Shown here piece by piece: positions 1-6,887 of a DNA stretch of 12,222 nucleotides. The translations under genes and the position numbers were made by a program. The stretch spans positions 13,872 to 26,093 of the forward strand of contig DJFN01000125.1 of the NCBI GenBank assembly GCA_002432085.1, given 5' to 3'. Positions within the stretch are counted from its first letter, which is position 1. Each line of letters opens with the position of its first letter. The DNA comes from Flavobacteriales bacterium UBA5871. GTDB taxonomy: Bacteria > Bacteroidota > Bacteroidia > Flavobacteriales_D > Crocinitomicaceae. The notes below the pieces were generated by a model. That model made no database searches. It was not told the DNA's origin and saw nothing but the letters and a program-made list of their open reading frames with translations.

Positions 1-1354
1 CCGCCGGCTCGCTTCCGTTAATCGTAACGAGTACGTTCCCCGAAGCATCCATCAGGTAAAGTGTTACTTCTCCCGTAAGCGGGAACGCGTTCACAGCGTC
101 CATCCACATCGATCCAGACTGTACGTGTGTTTTGGTAAAATCCTGTTTGAACGAGAAATCGAAGGTATCCTGCAGGATCACATCCGAAAGACCGATTGCC
201 AGTGGCATATTTGCTGCCAGGTTTACTTTCAGGCTGCTTTGGGGGAATATCTCATCCCAGCCGCCCGAAGTATTCCCCCACGGATTCAGCTGTACCTGGA
301 AACCGATCGTGTTGTCGGCACCATGATTTTCGAGCAATTGTTCGAGGTTGCTGTTGTTGGCGTCGAAATGCAGCGAAGTGGTCGACGGATTCAGGCTGAA
401 TTCGTTTCCGGTAGCGCTGTTGATGGTCATCCACGATCCCATGGAAGGATGCGCCAGGTTGACCGAATATTGTTGATTGTTCGTGCTTTTAAAATGCGTG
501 ATCATCGCACGGGCAGCGACTTTCATTCCGTTCACCAGCTCCAGATCGAGCGTCGCTTCGGGAATGTCGATCATACCGCCTGCGATCTTGTTCAGCGCAG
601 CGATGTGTTCGGTGATCGTATCCGTAATGAGCTCGTTCCCGAAGTAACCGCGGGCGTATTCGAGCTGAATATCCTGCATGTTGAACAGTACTTTCAGGGA
701 ATCCTGGTTGGTCACCATCACCGTTGGTCCCTGCGGATCGGATGTTACGAGAATTTTGGACTGAATGCGGTTGTAAGAGCCTTGCGTAGCGCCACGGAGA
801 TCGAGCTCATAGCCGCTCAGGTCAACAAAACCGTTCACAATTCCCGGATTGGCATTCGTACCGGCCGGTGCTATAAAATCCTGCGTCAGCGTAGCACCGT
901 TGTACGTCACGCCCGGCAATTCGACTGTGAAGTAGGCTTTTGTCCCGATCGGATTGTGTAATTGCAACGAAATACCGCCGGATTTCACGCGGATTTTCTT
1001 CAGCTGGATGCTTCCCATATCGATCACGTGCTCTTTGGCATTGTTCACGAAGGAAGTTCCCGCCGGCACATTGAAGCTGGAAGCTGCGATGGCATAAGAG
1101 TGCTGAACGGTTGTATCCGGTATTTTGACGAAATCGCTGAGCTTTAGCTCGTAAACAGTGCGATCGATGGACAGCTCGAGGTAAGAGCCGTTCACAACGA
1201 TCAGCGAATCTTCGGTAATAAGCTTGTCAAGATTGAGCGTATCTTTCAACAATGGCGCCTGCCATTCGGTCTCCCACACAGCCTGTTTTCGTTTACAGGC
1301 CGTCGTCGAGATCACCCCGGCAATCAACAGGAAAAGCAACCACACGTATTTCAT
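1..1354 (-). CDS. Large exported lipoprotein, function unknown (C-terminus beyond left edge)
   Basis: Reading the minus strand from the ATG at 1354 gives 451 codons with no stop, running off the left edge, so the C-terminus is missing. The N-terminus MKYVWLLFLLIAGVISTTAC is a lipoprotein signal peptide: a basic residue, a hydrophobic core, then Cys20 after Thr-Thr-Ala, a loose lipobox. The mature protein begins CKRKQ, which lacks the acidic surface-export signal, so a periplasm-facing anchor is slightly favoured (inference). The rest is rich in Asn, Thr, Ser, Val and Ile with alternating hydrophobic residues, suggesting beta-sandwich domains. I recognise no catalytic motif and no named family. 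The gene starts 38 nt downstream of the thiolase stop on the same strand, so co-transcription is possible, although no functional link is evident. The plus-strand reading frames over this region are shadows. Confidence 0.85.
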   Translation of the reverse strand, partial: MKYVWLLFLLIAGVISTTACKRKQAVWETEWQAPLLKDTLNLDKLITEDSLIVVNGSYLELSIDRTVYELKLSDFVKIPDTTVQHSYAIAASSFNVPAGTSFVNNAKEHVIDMGSIQLKKIRVKSGGISLQLHNPIGTKAYFTVELPGVTYNGATLTQDFIAPAGTNANPGIVNGFVDLSGYELDLRGATQGSYNRIQSKILVTSDPQGPTVMVTNQDSLKVLFNMQDIQLEYARGYFGNELITDTITEHIAALNKIAGGMIDIPEATLDLELVNGMKVAARAMITHFKSTNNQQYSVNLAHPSMGSWMTINSATGNEFSLNPSTTSLHFDANNSNLEQLLENHGADNTIGFQVQLNPWGNTSGGWDEIFPQSSLKVNLAANMPLAIGLSDVILQDTFDFSFKQDFTKTHVQSGSMWMDAVNAFPLTGEVTLYLMDASGNVLVTINGSEPA

Positions 1355-1392
1355 AGCACTCTTTAGACGTTTAATTGGTTAAATGGTTGGAA

Positions 1393-2598
1393 TCAGGCGC
1401 GTTCGATCACCGTCGCATAGCCCTGTCCAACGCCGATACACATGGTTACGAGCGCATATTTTCCTCCCGTGCGCTGCAATTGATTGGCAGCAGCCAGCAG
1501 AATACGTGCTCCCGACATTCCGAGCGGATGACCAAGCGCGATCGCACCACCGTTCGGATTGATGCGCGGATCGTTGTCGTCGAGACCGAGCTTGCGCGTA
1601 CAAGCGAGTACCTGTGCAGCAAAAGCTTCGTTCAGCTCGATCACGTCCATATCGTTCAAGGTTAAACCGGCGCGCTGCAAGGCTTTCTGCGATGCTTCCA
1701 CCGGACCGATTCCCATAATGCGTGGCTCCACACCTGCTACTGCTGCACTTACAAATCGCGCGATCGGTTTCAGATTGTGTGTATTCAAAGCTCCTTCGGA
1801 AGCCATCAGCAAAGCCGCAGCTCCATCGTTGAGTCCGGAAGCATTTCCTGCCGTTACGGAACCGTCTTTTTTAAACGCCGGACGCAAGCCTGCAAGCGCT
1901 TCCATCGTTGTTTGCGGACGCATGAATTCGTCGTGATCGAATGACAGCGGATCTTGTTTCTTACGCGGAATTTCCACCGAAACGATTTCCTGCTGCAAAA
2001 TGCCTTTTTCCTTTGCTACAGCTGCTTTCTGCTGCGACCAAAGGGCAAATTTGTCCTGGTCTTCGCGGTTGATGCTGTATAGCTCCGCGAGGTTTTCAGC
2101 TGTGTTTCCCATGGCATCGGTTCCGTAGAGCTCCTGCATTTTCGGGTTGATAAAACGCCAGCCGAAGGAAGAATCGTAGAGCTGCTGGTCGCGACCGAAC
2201 GGTGTAGCCGCTTTCGACATTACCCACGGTCCGCGCGTCATGTTTTCCACACCACCGGCGATGTACAATTCACCGGCGTTGTCTTTGATCGCACGTGCAG
2301 CGTTGACTGCCGCCGCCATTCCGGAAGCACACAAGCGGTTCACCGTTTCACCGGCTACCGAAACAGGCAATCCGGCCAGCAATCCGGCCATGCGGGCCAC
2401 GTTGCGGTTATCTTCTCCCGACTGATTGGCACAACCGAGAATCACGTCCTCGATAGCCGCAGGGTCAAGATTTGGTATTTTTTTGATCAATCCTTCAATG
2501 GCGATGGCCGCCAGATCGTCTGTACGAACAACGGAAAGCGTTCCGCCGAAATTTCCGATCGCGGTGCGAACACCGTCTACCAGGTATGCTTCTTTCAT
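1393..2598 (-). CDS. Thiolase (acetyl-CoA C-acyltransferase / 3-oxoadipyl-CoA thiolase type)
   Basis: A complete 401-residue thiolase, the usual length for the family. It is a cytoplasmic enzyme that cleaves 3-ketoacyl-CoA with CoA to acetyl-CoA and a shortened acyl-CoA, or runs the reverse condensation. The nucleophile is Cys90 in NRLCASGM. His357 lies in GGAIALGHPLGMSGAR and the second cysteine, Cys387, in TMCIGVGQG, so the catalytic set is complete. The N-terminal MKEAYLVDGVRTAIG and the run ILGCANQSGEDNRNVARM are closest in my memory to the PcaF/PaaJ (3-oxoadipyl-CoA) branch, but many Bacteroidota beta-oxidation thiolases look the same, so the substrate is not settled. No other beta-oxidation or aromatic-degradation gene lies nearby. 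The 113-residue gene upstream is 88 nt away on the same strand. The ATG at 2598 matches the usual thiolase N-terminus. Confidence 0.96.
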   Translation of the reverse strand: MKEAYLVDGVRTAIGNFGGTLSVVRTDDLAAIAIEGLIKKIPNLDPAAIEDVILGCANQSGEDNRNVARMAGLLAGLPVSVAGETVNRLCASGMAAAVNAARAIKDNAGELYIAGGVENMTRGPWVMSKAATPFGRDQQLYDSSFGWRFINPKMQELYGTDAMGNTAENLAELYSINREDQDKFALWSQQKAAVAKEKGILQQEIVSVEIPRKKQDPLSFDHDEFMRPQTTMEALAGLRPAFKKDGSVTAGNASGLNDGAAALLMASEGALNTHNLKPIARFVSAAVAGVEPRIMGIGPVEASQKALQRAGLTLNDMDVIELNEAFAAQVLACTRKLGLDDNDPRINPNGGAIALGHPLGMSGARILLAAANQLQRTGGKYALVTMCIGVGQGYATVIERA

Positions 2599-2686
2599 TT
2601 CTGTTTATGAGCTAGTTCTATGCCTGACAGATTCAGGCGAGGTAAAGATACAGGTATTCTGCTTTACTTGTATGTACGGCAGTGCT

Positions 2687-3028
2687 TCAGATTCTGTGCA
2701 ATATATTCGTTGCTTCCATCAGCGAAATACCTGTCAGCTGACGGATATACATCAGTAATTCAACCGGCGTACACTGCGACTTTATTTTTTTCAACGCTTC
2801 AATCAACCCTTCTTCCGAATCCGTTTCAGCAAAGAGCTCTTCCATGATTTCCGGTTTGAAAAGGGAAGGTTCCAGATCATCCAATACCGTGCGCAATGTC
2901 TGACCGTTTATCGTTTTTTCGCCATGGAATTGTTCGACACGAATCATCTGAATCTGCTGTTTGAAAGTTAACGGTGAAAAGATAGTGGAAATGTCCTGGT
3001 CGCAAGCATTGTTAATAAGTTCCTGCAC
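2687..3028 (-). CDS. Hypothetical 113-residue cytoplasmic protein
   Basis: A 113-residue acidic protein without signal peptide or membrane segment, probably all-helical. I do not recognise the family. The last 27 residues (87-113), TPVELLMYIRQLTGISLMEA and on, have the spacing of the ribosomal L7/L12 C-terminal helix pair (the K..R.ITGLGLKEAK pattern), a fold also found in other small bacterial proteins; this is a visual resemblance only. The gene is divergent from the TPR gene, with 51 nt between the starts, and lies 88 nt upstream of the thiolase on the same strand. A continuous protein-like frame filling the space between two secure genes supports it as real, but no homology could be checked. 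Confidence 0.62.
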   Translation of the reverse strand: MQELINNACDQDISTIFSPLTFKQQIQMIRVEQFHGEKTINGQTLRTVLDDLEPSLFKPEIMEELFAETDSEEGLIEALKKIKSQCTPVELLMYIRQLTGISLMEATNILHRI

Positions 3029-3079
3029 AATCCTGTATGATATAATACTATATTCAATGCGCTAAAACCAAAACACATC
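3029..3079. promoter_or_regulatory. Short divergent promoter region
   Basis: This 51-nt gap separates the start of the minus-strand 113-residue gene from the start of the plus-strand TPR gene, so it must hold or overlap the promoters of both. It is AT-rich, with TATAATAC at 3041-3048 and TATATTCA at 3049-3056, a poor match to the Bacteroidota TAnnTTTG box. No Shine-Dalgarno sequence precedes the ATG at 3080; the leader AAACCAAAACACATC is A-rich, as is usual for Bacteroidota. Placement rests on gene layout rather than a clear motif. Confidence 0.35.
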
Positions 3080-4177
3080 ATGAAACAAGCCAGAAGATTA
3101 CTTGTCCTGGGCTTGCTGCTTTTTTCGGCGCAGGCAACGGCACAGGTCGAGGCACTCACGCCCCAGGAACAGCGGTACCGGGATTCCATCACGAAGCTCA
3201 ACCAGCAGAACGCGACCATCGCAGCGAGCCAGGAAGCTTACAACAAGGGAATCGAGCTGTTTAACAACAAACAATACGATGCCGCCATTGCGGAATTCAG
3301 CAAATCGGTGAACGCCGATCCGAATTTCACCGCGGCATGGTACAACAAAGGCGTTGCCGAAAACGAAGACGAGCGCTTTTCCGATGCCGTCAAAACGTTT
3401 ACGAACCTCATCGAGAAAAATCCGTCGTATGCCAAGGCTTATTTCCAACGCGGCCGGGCTTACCAGGGATTAAGCGATTATCTTTTATCGGAAAAGGATT
3501 ACGAGAAATCCATTTCGCTCGATCCGGCCAATCCGAAAGCTTATTACAACTACGGAACGCTGAAATTCCTGCAGCAGGACTATGCGACAGCGATCAGGTA
3601 TTTCACGAAAACCATCGAGCTGGATCCGGCCTTTGCTTATGCTTACAACGACCGTGGCAGCTGTCACCGCATGATGGCGAATTACCCGAAAGCCATTGCC
3701 GACTACGAAGAAGCGCAGCGGAAAAACCCGAACCTGGCGTTCGTGCTGAATAACATCGGCACGACCAAAAAGAAAATGAAAGATTACGCCGGTGCGATCG
3801 CCGCTTTCAACCGTGCGATCTCCATCGATCCGAACTACGCGTTGGCATACAACAACCGCGGTGCAACGTTCCTCGAAAAAGGCAGTATAGACGACGCTCA
3901 GAAAGACTTCGAAAAAGCGCTGCAATTGCAATCGAGCTATGCTCCTGCGGCTTCCAATCTTTCGGCTGTCTGGTTCAAGCGGAAAGATTATGCGAAGGCA
4001 CTCGAGTTTGGCAACAAAGCCGTTTCGCTCGATCCGAAATACGCAGCAGGCTATGTGAACCGCGGAATGGCGAAAGAAATGCTCCGCGATCTGAACGGCG
4101 CCTGCGAAGACTGGCATAAGGCCAACGAGCTGGGAGCGGTCGAAGGAAAAACCTATTATTCAGGAAATTGCAATTAA
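3080..4177 (+). CDS. Exported TPR-repeat protein with nine tandem TPR units
   Basis: A 365-residue protein with a type I signal peptide (KQARR, a hydrophobic core, then AQATAQ, residues 1-22). A short polar linker is followed by nine consecutive 34-residue tetratricopeptide repeats with no gap: they start at residues 52, 86, 120, 154, 188, 222, 256, 290 and 324, and end at 357. Most units show the canonical A.YN.G...-..Y..AI..F..AI..DP.. pattern. The last unit ends in the CEDWHKANELG form often seen closing Bacteroidota TPR proteins. The tail is TYYSGNCN. TPR solenoids are protein-binding scaffolds; location is probably periplasmic or at the inner face of the outer membrane. Its stop is 4 nt before the next gene, a PorE-like OmpA protein that also carries TPR-like repeats, so the two are surely co-transcribed and may act in one complex (inference). 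The client is unknown. Confidence 0.93.
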   Translation: MKQARRLLVLGLLLFSAQATAQVEALTPQEQRYRDSITKLNQQNATIAASQEAYNKGIELFNNKQYDAAIAEFSKSVNADPNFTAAWYNKGVAENEDERFSDAVKTFTNLIEKNPSYAKAYFQRGRAYQGLSDYLLSEKDYEKSISLDPANPKAYYNYGTLKFLQQDYATAIRYFTKTIELDPAFAYAYNDRGSCHRMMANYPKAIADYEEAQRKNPNLAFVLNNIGTTKKKMKDYAGAIAAFNRAISIDPNYALAYNNRGATFLEKGSIDDAQKDFEKALQLQSSYAPAASNLSAVWFKRKDYAKALEFGNKAVSLDPKYAAGYVNRGMAKEMLRDLNGACEDWHKANELGAVEGKTYYSGNCN

Positions 4178-4181
4178 GCAG

Positions 4182-5951
4182 ATGAAGAAGATATTGACAG
4201 CGATCGTTCTGGGACTCTCCGTACAGACTTTCGCACAGAACGTAGAATTCAAGTCGTCGAACTTCAAAGACGACAAAGAAGGCTTCAAAAAAGCCGAAGC
4301 GGCCATCGATCAGGGCAACGAGCTTTTCAAAGCAGCTAACGAAGCGCTGTTCCTCGTGCAGGATTTCGGGCTGAATTATAAAAAAGCCTTGCAGCAGTAC
4401 GAGATCGCGCAGAAATTCAACCCGAACAACGCCGAGCTGAATTTCAAGATCGGTGTATGCCACGCGCATTCGAACGATCCGTCGAAATGCATTTCTTATT
4501 TCAAAAAAGCGAAACAGCTCGATCCGGCGTGTGATCCGTTCCTGAATTACTACATGGGCTACGCGCTGCAGCTGGAAGGCAAATACGACGAAGCGCTCAA
4601 GTCCTACCAGGCGTTTGAGGCCGAGTACAAAAAAGCCGACAACTTCGCGAAGTTCGTTGGTCAGCATAAAAAAGAATGCGCGGCCGCCAAAACAGCCGAA
4701 GCGAATCCTGTGCGGGCGTGGGTCGACAACGTGGAAGCGCTCAACACACCGCAGGATGACATCGCGCCGTCCATCTCAACCGACGGCGCCGAAATGATCT
4801 TCTCGTCCAATCGCAGCAACAGTCACCAGACAAACGAAGTCGGCGAATACGATTACGATATCTACAGCACGTCCTTGAACGACGGAACCTGGAGCAAGCC
4901 GAAAGCACTGGCCGGAACGATCAATTCGACCACAGACGACGTTTCCAATTGCCTTTCTTACGACGGAAGCAAAATGCTGCTTCACCGTGCCGATCAAACC
5001 GGTCAGACCGACATTTACGAATCGAAGCTCGTAGGCGCGAACTGGTCCGATCCGAAGAAAATGGTGTTCCAGATCAGCTCCGATAAGGCCAGCGAAACGT
5101 ATGCTTCCTACAGCGACGACGGCTGGAAGATTTTCTTCTCCCGCGACAGCGATACGCGCACCAGCGGAACGGAAGTGATGTTTTCGGCCATGCAGAACAA
5201 AATGAAGCAGGATTACATGACCGCGGCCGGTATTCCGAGCGTTAATTCGAAGTTCAACGACGGACCGATCTATATCCACATCGACGGTGAAACGATGTAT
5301 ATTGCTTCTCAGGGACACGAATCGCTGGGCGGCTACGACATTTTCGTTTCGAAAAAAGCGCAGGGACAATGGGGAGCGCCGGTGAATATGGGCTACCCGA
5401 TCAACACGCCTTACGACGACTTCTTTTTCGCTTCGACAGCCAACGGGAAATTCGCTTACATTGCTTCCAATCGCTCAGGCGGAAAAGGTGGCTACGATAT
5501 TTACCGCGTGACTTTCTTCGGACCGGAGAAAAAACCGGTAGTGGAAACCGAAGATTACCTGCTGGCTTCCATTGCACAGCCGGTGAAAGACCATGCGATC
5601 GAAAGCACCGTGGACGTAAAAAAGAAATCGCTGACCGTTTTCAAAGGCGTTACCATCGATGCGATTTCGCGCAAGCCGGTTGAAGCACAGATCGAGATCA
5701 CCGACAACGCTACAGGGCAAGTGATCGAAACGTTTACGACGAACAGTGCGACCGGAAAGTTCATCATCACGCTGAATTCCGGGAAAAACTACGGTATTTC
5801 CGTAAAAGCCACCGGTTACCTGTTCCATTCGGAAAACTTCGATATTCCGGCGGGAACGCCCGATCAGCTGATCAACAAGACCATCGAATTGAAGAACATT
5901 GCCGTGGGCAGCAAAATCGCCTTGCGGAATATTTTCTTCGATCATGGATAA
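4182..5951 (+). CDS. PorE-like TPR/PD40/CarboxypepD-reg protein, truncated by an in-frame stop before its OmpA domain
   Basis: A 589-codon frame with a signal peptide (MKKILTAIVLGLSVQTFAQ). Residues about 40-150 are TPR-like helices. About 180-450 form PD40/WD40-like propeller blades, with repeats such as DGAEMIFSSNRS, YDIYST, GGYDIFVS and ASNRSGGKGGYDIYRV. About 487-570 form a carboxypeptidase-regulatory-like domain (FKGVTIDAISRKPVEAQIEI). The OmpA domain then begins (KIALRNIFFDHG) and is cut by TAA at 5949-5951. This domain order is that of PorE, the protein of the type IX secretion system that binds peptidoglycan, and of many Bacteroidota relatives; family membership does not prove a T9SS role here. 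The frame continues in register after the stop and encodes the rest of the OmpA domain; read through, it would be 689 residues, a normal length. As read, the product lacks its peptidoglycan anchor, so it is probably a nonsense-mutated gene or carries a sequence error. It is co-transcribed with the upstream TPR gene. Confidence 0.9.
   Translation: MKKILTAIVLGLSVQTFAQNVEFKSSNFKDDKEGFKKAEAAIDQGNELFKAANEALFLVQDFGLNYKKALQQYEIAQKFNPNNAELNFKIGVCHAHSNDPSKCISYFKKAKQLDPACDPFLNYYMGYALQLEGKYDEALKSYQAFEAEYKKADNFAKFVGQHKKECAAAKTAEANPVRAWVDNVEALNTPQDDIAPSISTDGAEMIFSSNRSNSHQTNEVGEYDYDIYSTSLNDGTWSKPKALAGTINSTTDDVSNCLSYDGSKMLLHRADQTGQTDIYESKLVGANWSDPKKMVFQISSDKASETYASYSDDGWKIFFSRDSDTRTSGTEVMFSAMQNKMKQDYMTAAGIPSVNSKFNDGPIYIHIDGETMYIASQGHESLGGYDIFVSKKAQGQWGAPVNMGYPINTPYDDFFFASTANGKFAYIASNRSGGKGGYDIYRVTFFGPEKKPVVETEDYLLASIAQPVKDHAIESTVDVKKKSLTVFKGVTIDAISRKPVEAQIEITDNATGQVIETFTTNSATGKFIITLNSGKNYGISVKATGYLFHSENFDIPAGTPDQLINKTIELKNIAVGSKIALRNIFFDHG
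5949..5951 (+). other. In-frame TAA interrupting the OmpA domain
   Basis: The codons around it read GAT CAT GGA TAA TCG ACG CTG CGT. In relatives this point reads roughly FFDF(D/G)K.TLRPES, with Lys at the position of the stop; AAA to TAA is one base change. No base is gained or lost, because both sides keep the same frame. TAA also ends the TPR, DinB and Skp-like genes here, so it is not a reassigned codon. Nothing around it suggests programmed readthrough. Confidence 0.85.
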
Positions 5952-6251
5952 TCGACGCTGCGTCCGGAATCCAATGCCGAGTTGGAGCGACTGGTGAAAT
6001 TGCTGAAAGAAGTTCCGAATCTCAAGATCGAGATCTCGGGCCACACGGACAACACCGGCTCCGCGACGATCAACGAAACGCTGTCGCAGCAACGTGCCGA
6101 AGCCGTTGTAACATACCTGACAAACAAAGGCATTGCAGCGAACCGATTGATTGCGAAAGGTTATGGCGCTTCCAAACCGGTTGCGACCAACTCAACAGAT
6201 GACGGCCGTCAGCAAAATCGACGCACCGAATTTGAGATTAAAGCGAATTGA
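5952..6251 (+). pseudogene. Detached C-terminal OmpA-like peptidoglycan-binding domain of the PorE-like gene
   Basis: These 99 codons follow the in-frame TAA in the same frame and encode the rest of a full OmpA-like domain: STLRPESNAELERLVKLL, then GHTDNTGSATINETLSQQRA, GIAANRLIAKGYGASKPVA and QQNRRTEFEIKAN, ending in TGA. The peptidoglycan ligands of the family, the Asp in GHTDN and the Arg in SQQRAEAV, are both present (residues 623 and 638 counting through the stop). The first usable start would be a TTG at 5982, but such a product would have no signal peptide and would stay in the cytoplasm, where the domain has no target. I therefore treat it as the stranded end of the upstream gene. The intact motifs mean the interruption is recent or is a sequence error. 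Confidence 0.82.
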
Positions 6252-6256
6252 TTTTT

Positions 6257-6308
6257 GGACGTCAGGATATCAGGACGTCAGGATTTTAAGACTTCAGGAC
6301 ATCAGGAT
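6257..6308. repeat. Short direct repeats GGACRTCAGGAT
   Basis: GGACGTCAGGAT occurs at 6257-6268 and again at 6273-6284, and GGACATCAGGAT, one transition away, at 6297-6308. Spacing is 16 and 24 nt. Inverted copies follow at 6329-6340 within the hairpin. The 11-mer GACATCAGGAT recurs exactly at 10735-10745 in the other long convergent spacer, so this is a dispersed intergenic repeat. It is not a CRISPR array: units are short, unevenly spaced and partly inverted. Confidence 0.7.
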
Positions 6309-6347
6309 TTCAACTTGATGTCTTGTTGTCCTGATGTCATGAAGTCT
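6289..6347. terminator. 19-bp inverted repeat in convergent spacer, probable bidirectional terminator
   Basis: The left arm AGACTTCAGGACATCAGGA (6289-6307) and the reverse complement of the right arm at 6329-6347 agree at 18 of 19 positions. The 21-nt loop can pair CAAC (6311-6314) with GTTG (6325-6328). It sits between the OmpA fragment ending at 6251 and a minus-strand gene ending at 6353, where a two-way terminator is expected. There is no long T-run on either side, so a transcript-end or transcript-stabilising hairpin is as likely as a classical intrinsic terminator. Confidence 0.6.
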
Positions 6348-6352
6348 ATGAT

Positions 6353-6790
6353 TTACTGTCCGTGGAAAACGCGGAATTCCTTGCTTTTGCCTTTTCCTTC
6401 AGCCATAACAGACGTCCAGCCCATGCCTTTTGCCATGCGGAGCGTATGTTTTCCTAAAAAACCGCGGAATTTGAAGCTTTTCTGATCGCTAACCTTGTGT
6501 ACGAGCTTTTCGTCGTTCTGCAACAGCTCACTCAGTGTTTGCTCGAGCTCGCTTACCGAACCCGATTCAGCGATGAGGTTGCGCAATCCTTCCGGAATGG
6601 TCGTGTTCTGGAACAAACGATGCGTTGTGATGGTGTTCAGTACCATGAACATCCCGATCGTCTTGGTTGGAATGATATACACGTGATCTTTCGTGCTGAC
6701 GATAGAAGCATACGCGCGGTTCAACGGTTGCTTCGCATTCATGGTCAGCGAGCTTTCAGCGAAGAAATAATCCTGATTTTCTTTTAACAT
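6353..6790 (-). CDS. Hypothetical 145-residue protein
   Basis: A 145-residue protein with no signal peptide and no convincing membrane segment. I do not recognise the family. Residues 24-60 (NRAYASIVSTKDHVYIIPTK and on) look like beta strands. Residues about 65-95 form an acidic helical stretch with repeated Glu/Leu (VSELEQTLSELLQND). The basic Gly-rich tail reads FKFRGFLGKHTLRMAKGMGW and then SVMAEGKGKSKEFRVF. Well-defined start and stop, good codon structure and a clean position between a convergent spacer and a divergent promoter region support a real gene. It is divergent from the FAD-linked oxidase with 97 nt between the starts, so shared regulation is possible. Confidence 0.72.
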   Translation of the reverse strand: MLKENQDYFFAESSLTMNAKQPLNRAYASIVSTKDHVYIIPTKTIGMFMVLNTITTHRLFQNTTIPEGLRNLIAESGSVSELEQTLSELLQNDEKLVHKVSDQKSFKFRGFLGKHTLRMAKGMGWTSVMAEGKGKSKEFRVFHGQ

Positions 6791-6865
6791 AGTAATGGTA
6801 TTTAGATGTTTAGAGTGCGATGAAAATAACAGATTCTTTTCAATGGGAAATCAACACAGACTCTC

Positions 6866-6873
6866 TATTTTTG
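6866..6873 (+). promoter_or_regulatory. Bacteroidota-type -7 box (TATTTTTG) upstream of FAD-linked oxidase
   Basis: TATTTTTG matches TAnnTTTG, the -7 consensus used by the main sigma factor of Bacteroidota, at every defined position. It lies 14 nt before the ATG at 6888, so transcription would begin only about ten bases before that codon, giving a very short leader. No clear -33 TTG is present at the usual distance. The box lies inside the longer reading frame that opens at 6795, which argues for the 6888 start. Confidence 0.5.
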
Positions 6874-6887
6874 AACAAACATTGCCC

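Noticed and set aside
125..1147. Long plus-strand reading frames (278 and 61 residues) over the left end
   Set aside because: They lie opposite the minus-strand lipoprotein, which has a signal peptide and lipobox and stays open for 451 codons; the plus-strand products are rich in His, Arg and Cys and look like no protein family.
3485..5369. Long minus-strand frames (210, 230 and 197 residues) across the TPR/PorE-like operon
   Set aside because: They are antisense to genes with clear domain repeats, and their Phe/Arg/Val-rich products are typical shadows of that codon usage.
5949..5951. Stop-codon reassignment or programmed frameshift
   Set aside because: TAA ends several normal genes in the window, and both sides of the stop share one frame, so neither recoding by reassignment nor a shift is needed.
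6257..6347. Possible CRISPR-like array
   Set aside because: Units are only 12 nt, spacing is uneven, copies occur in both orientations and there are no spacers of constant length or cas genes.
6255..6485. 76-residue plus-strand reading frame after the OmpA fragment
   Set aside because: It is built mostly from the repeat tract and hairpin and then runs antisense to the 145-residue gene.
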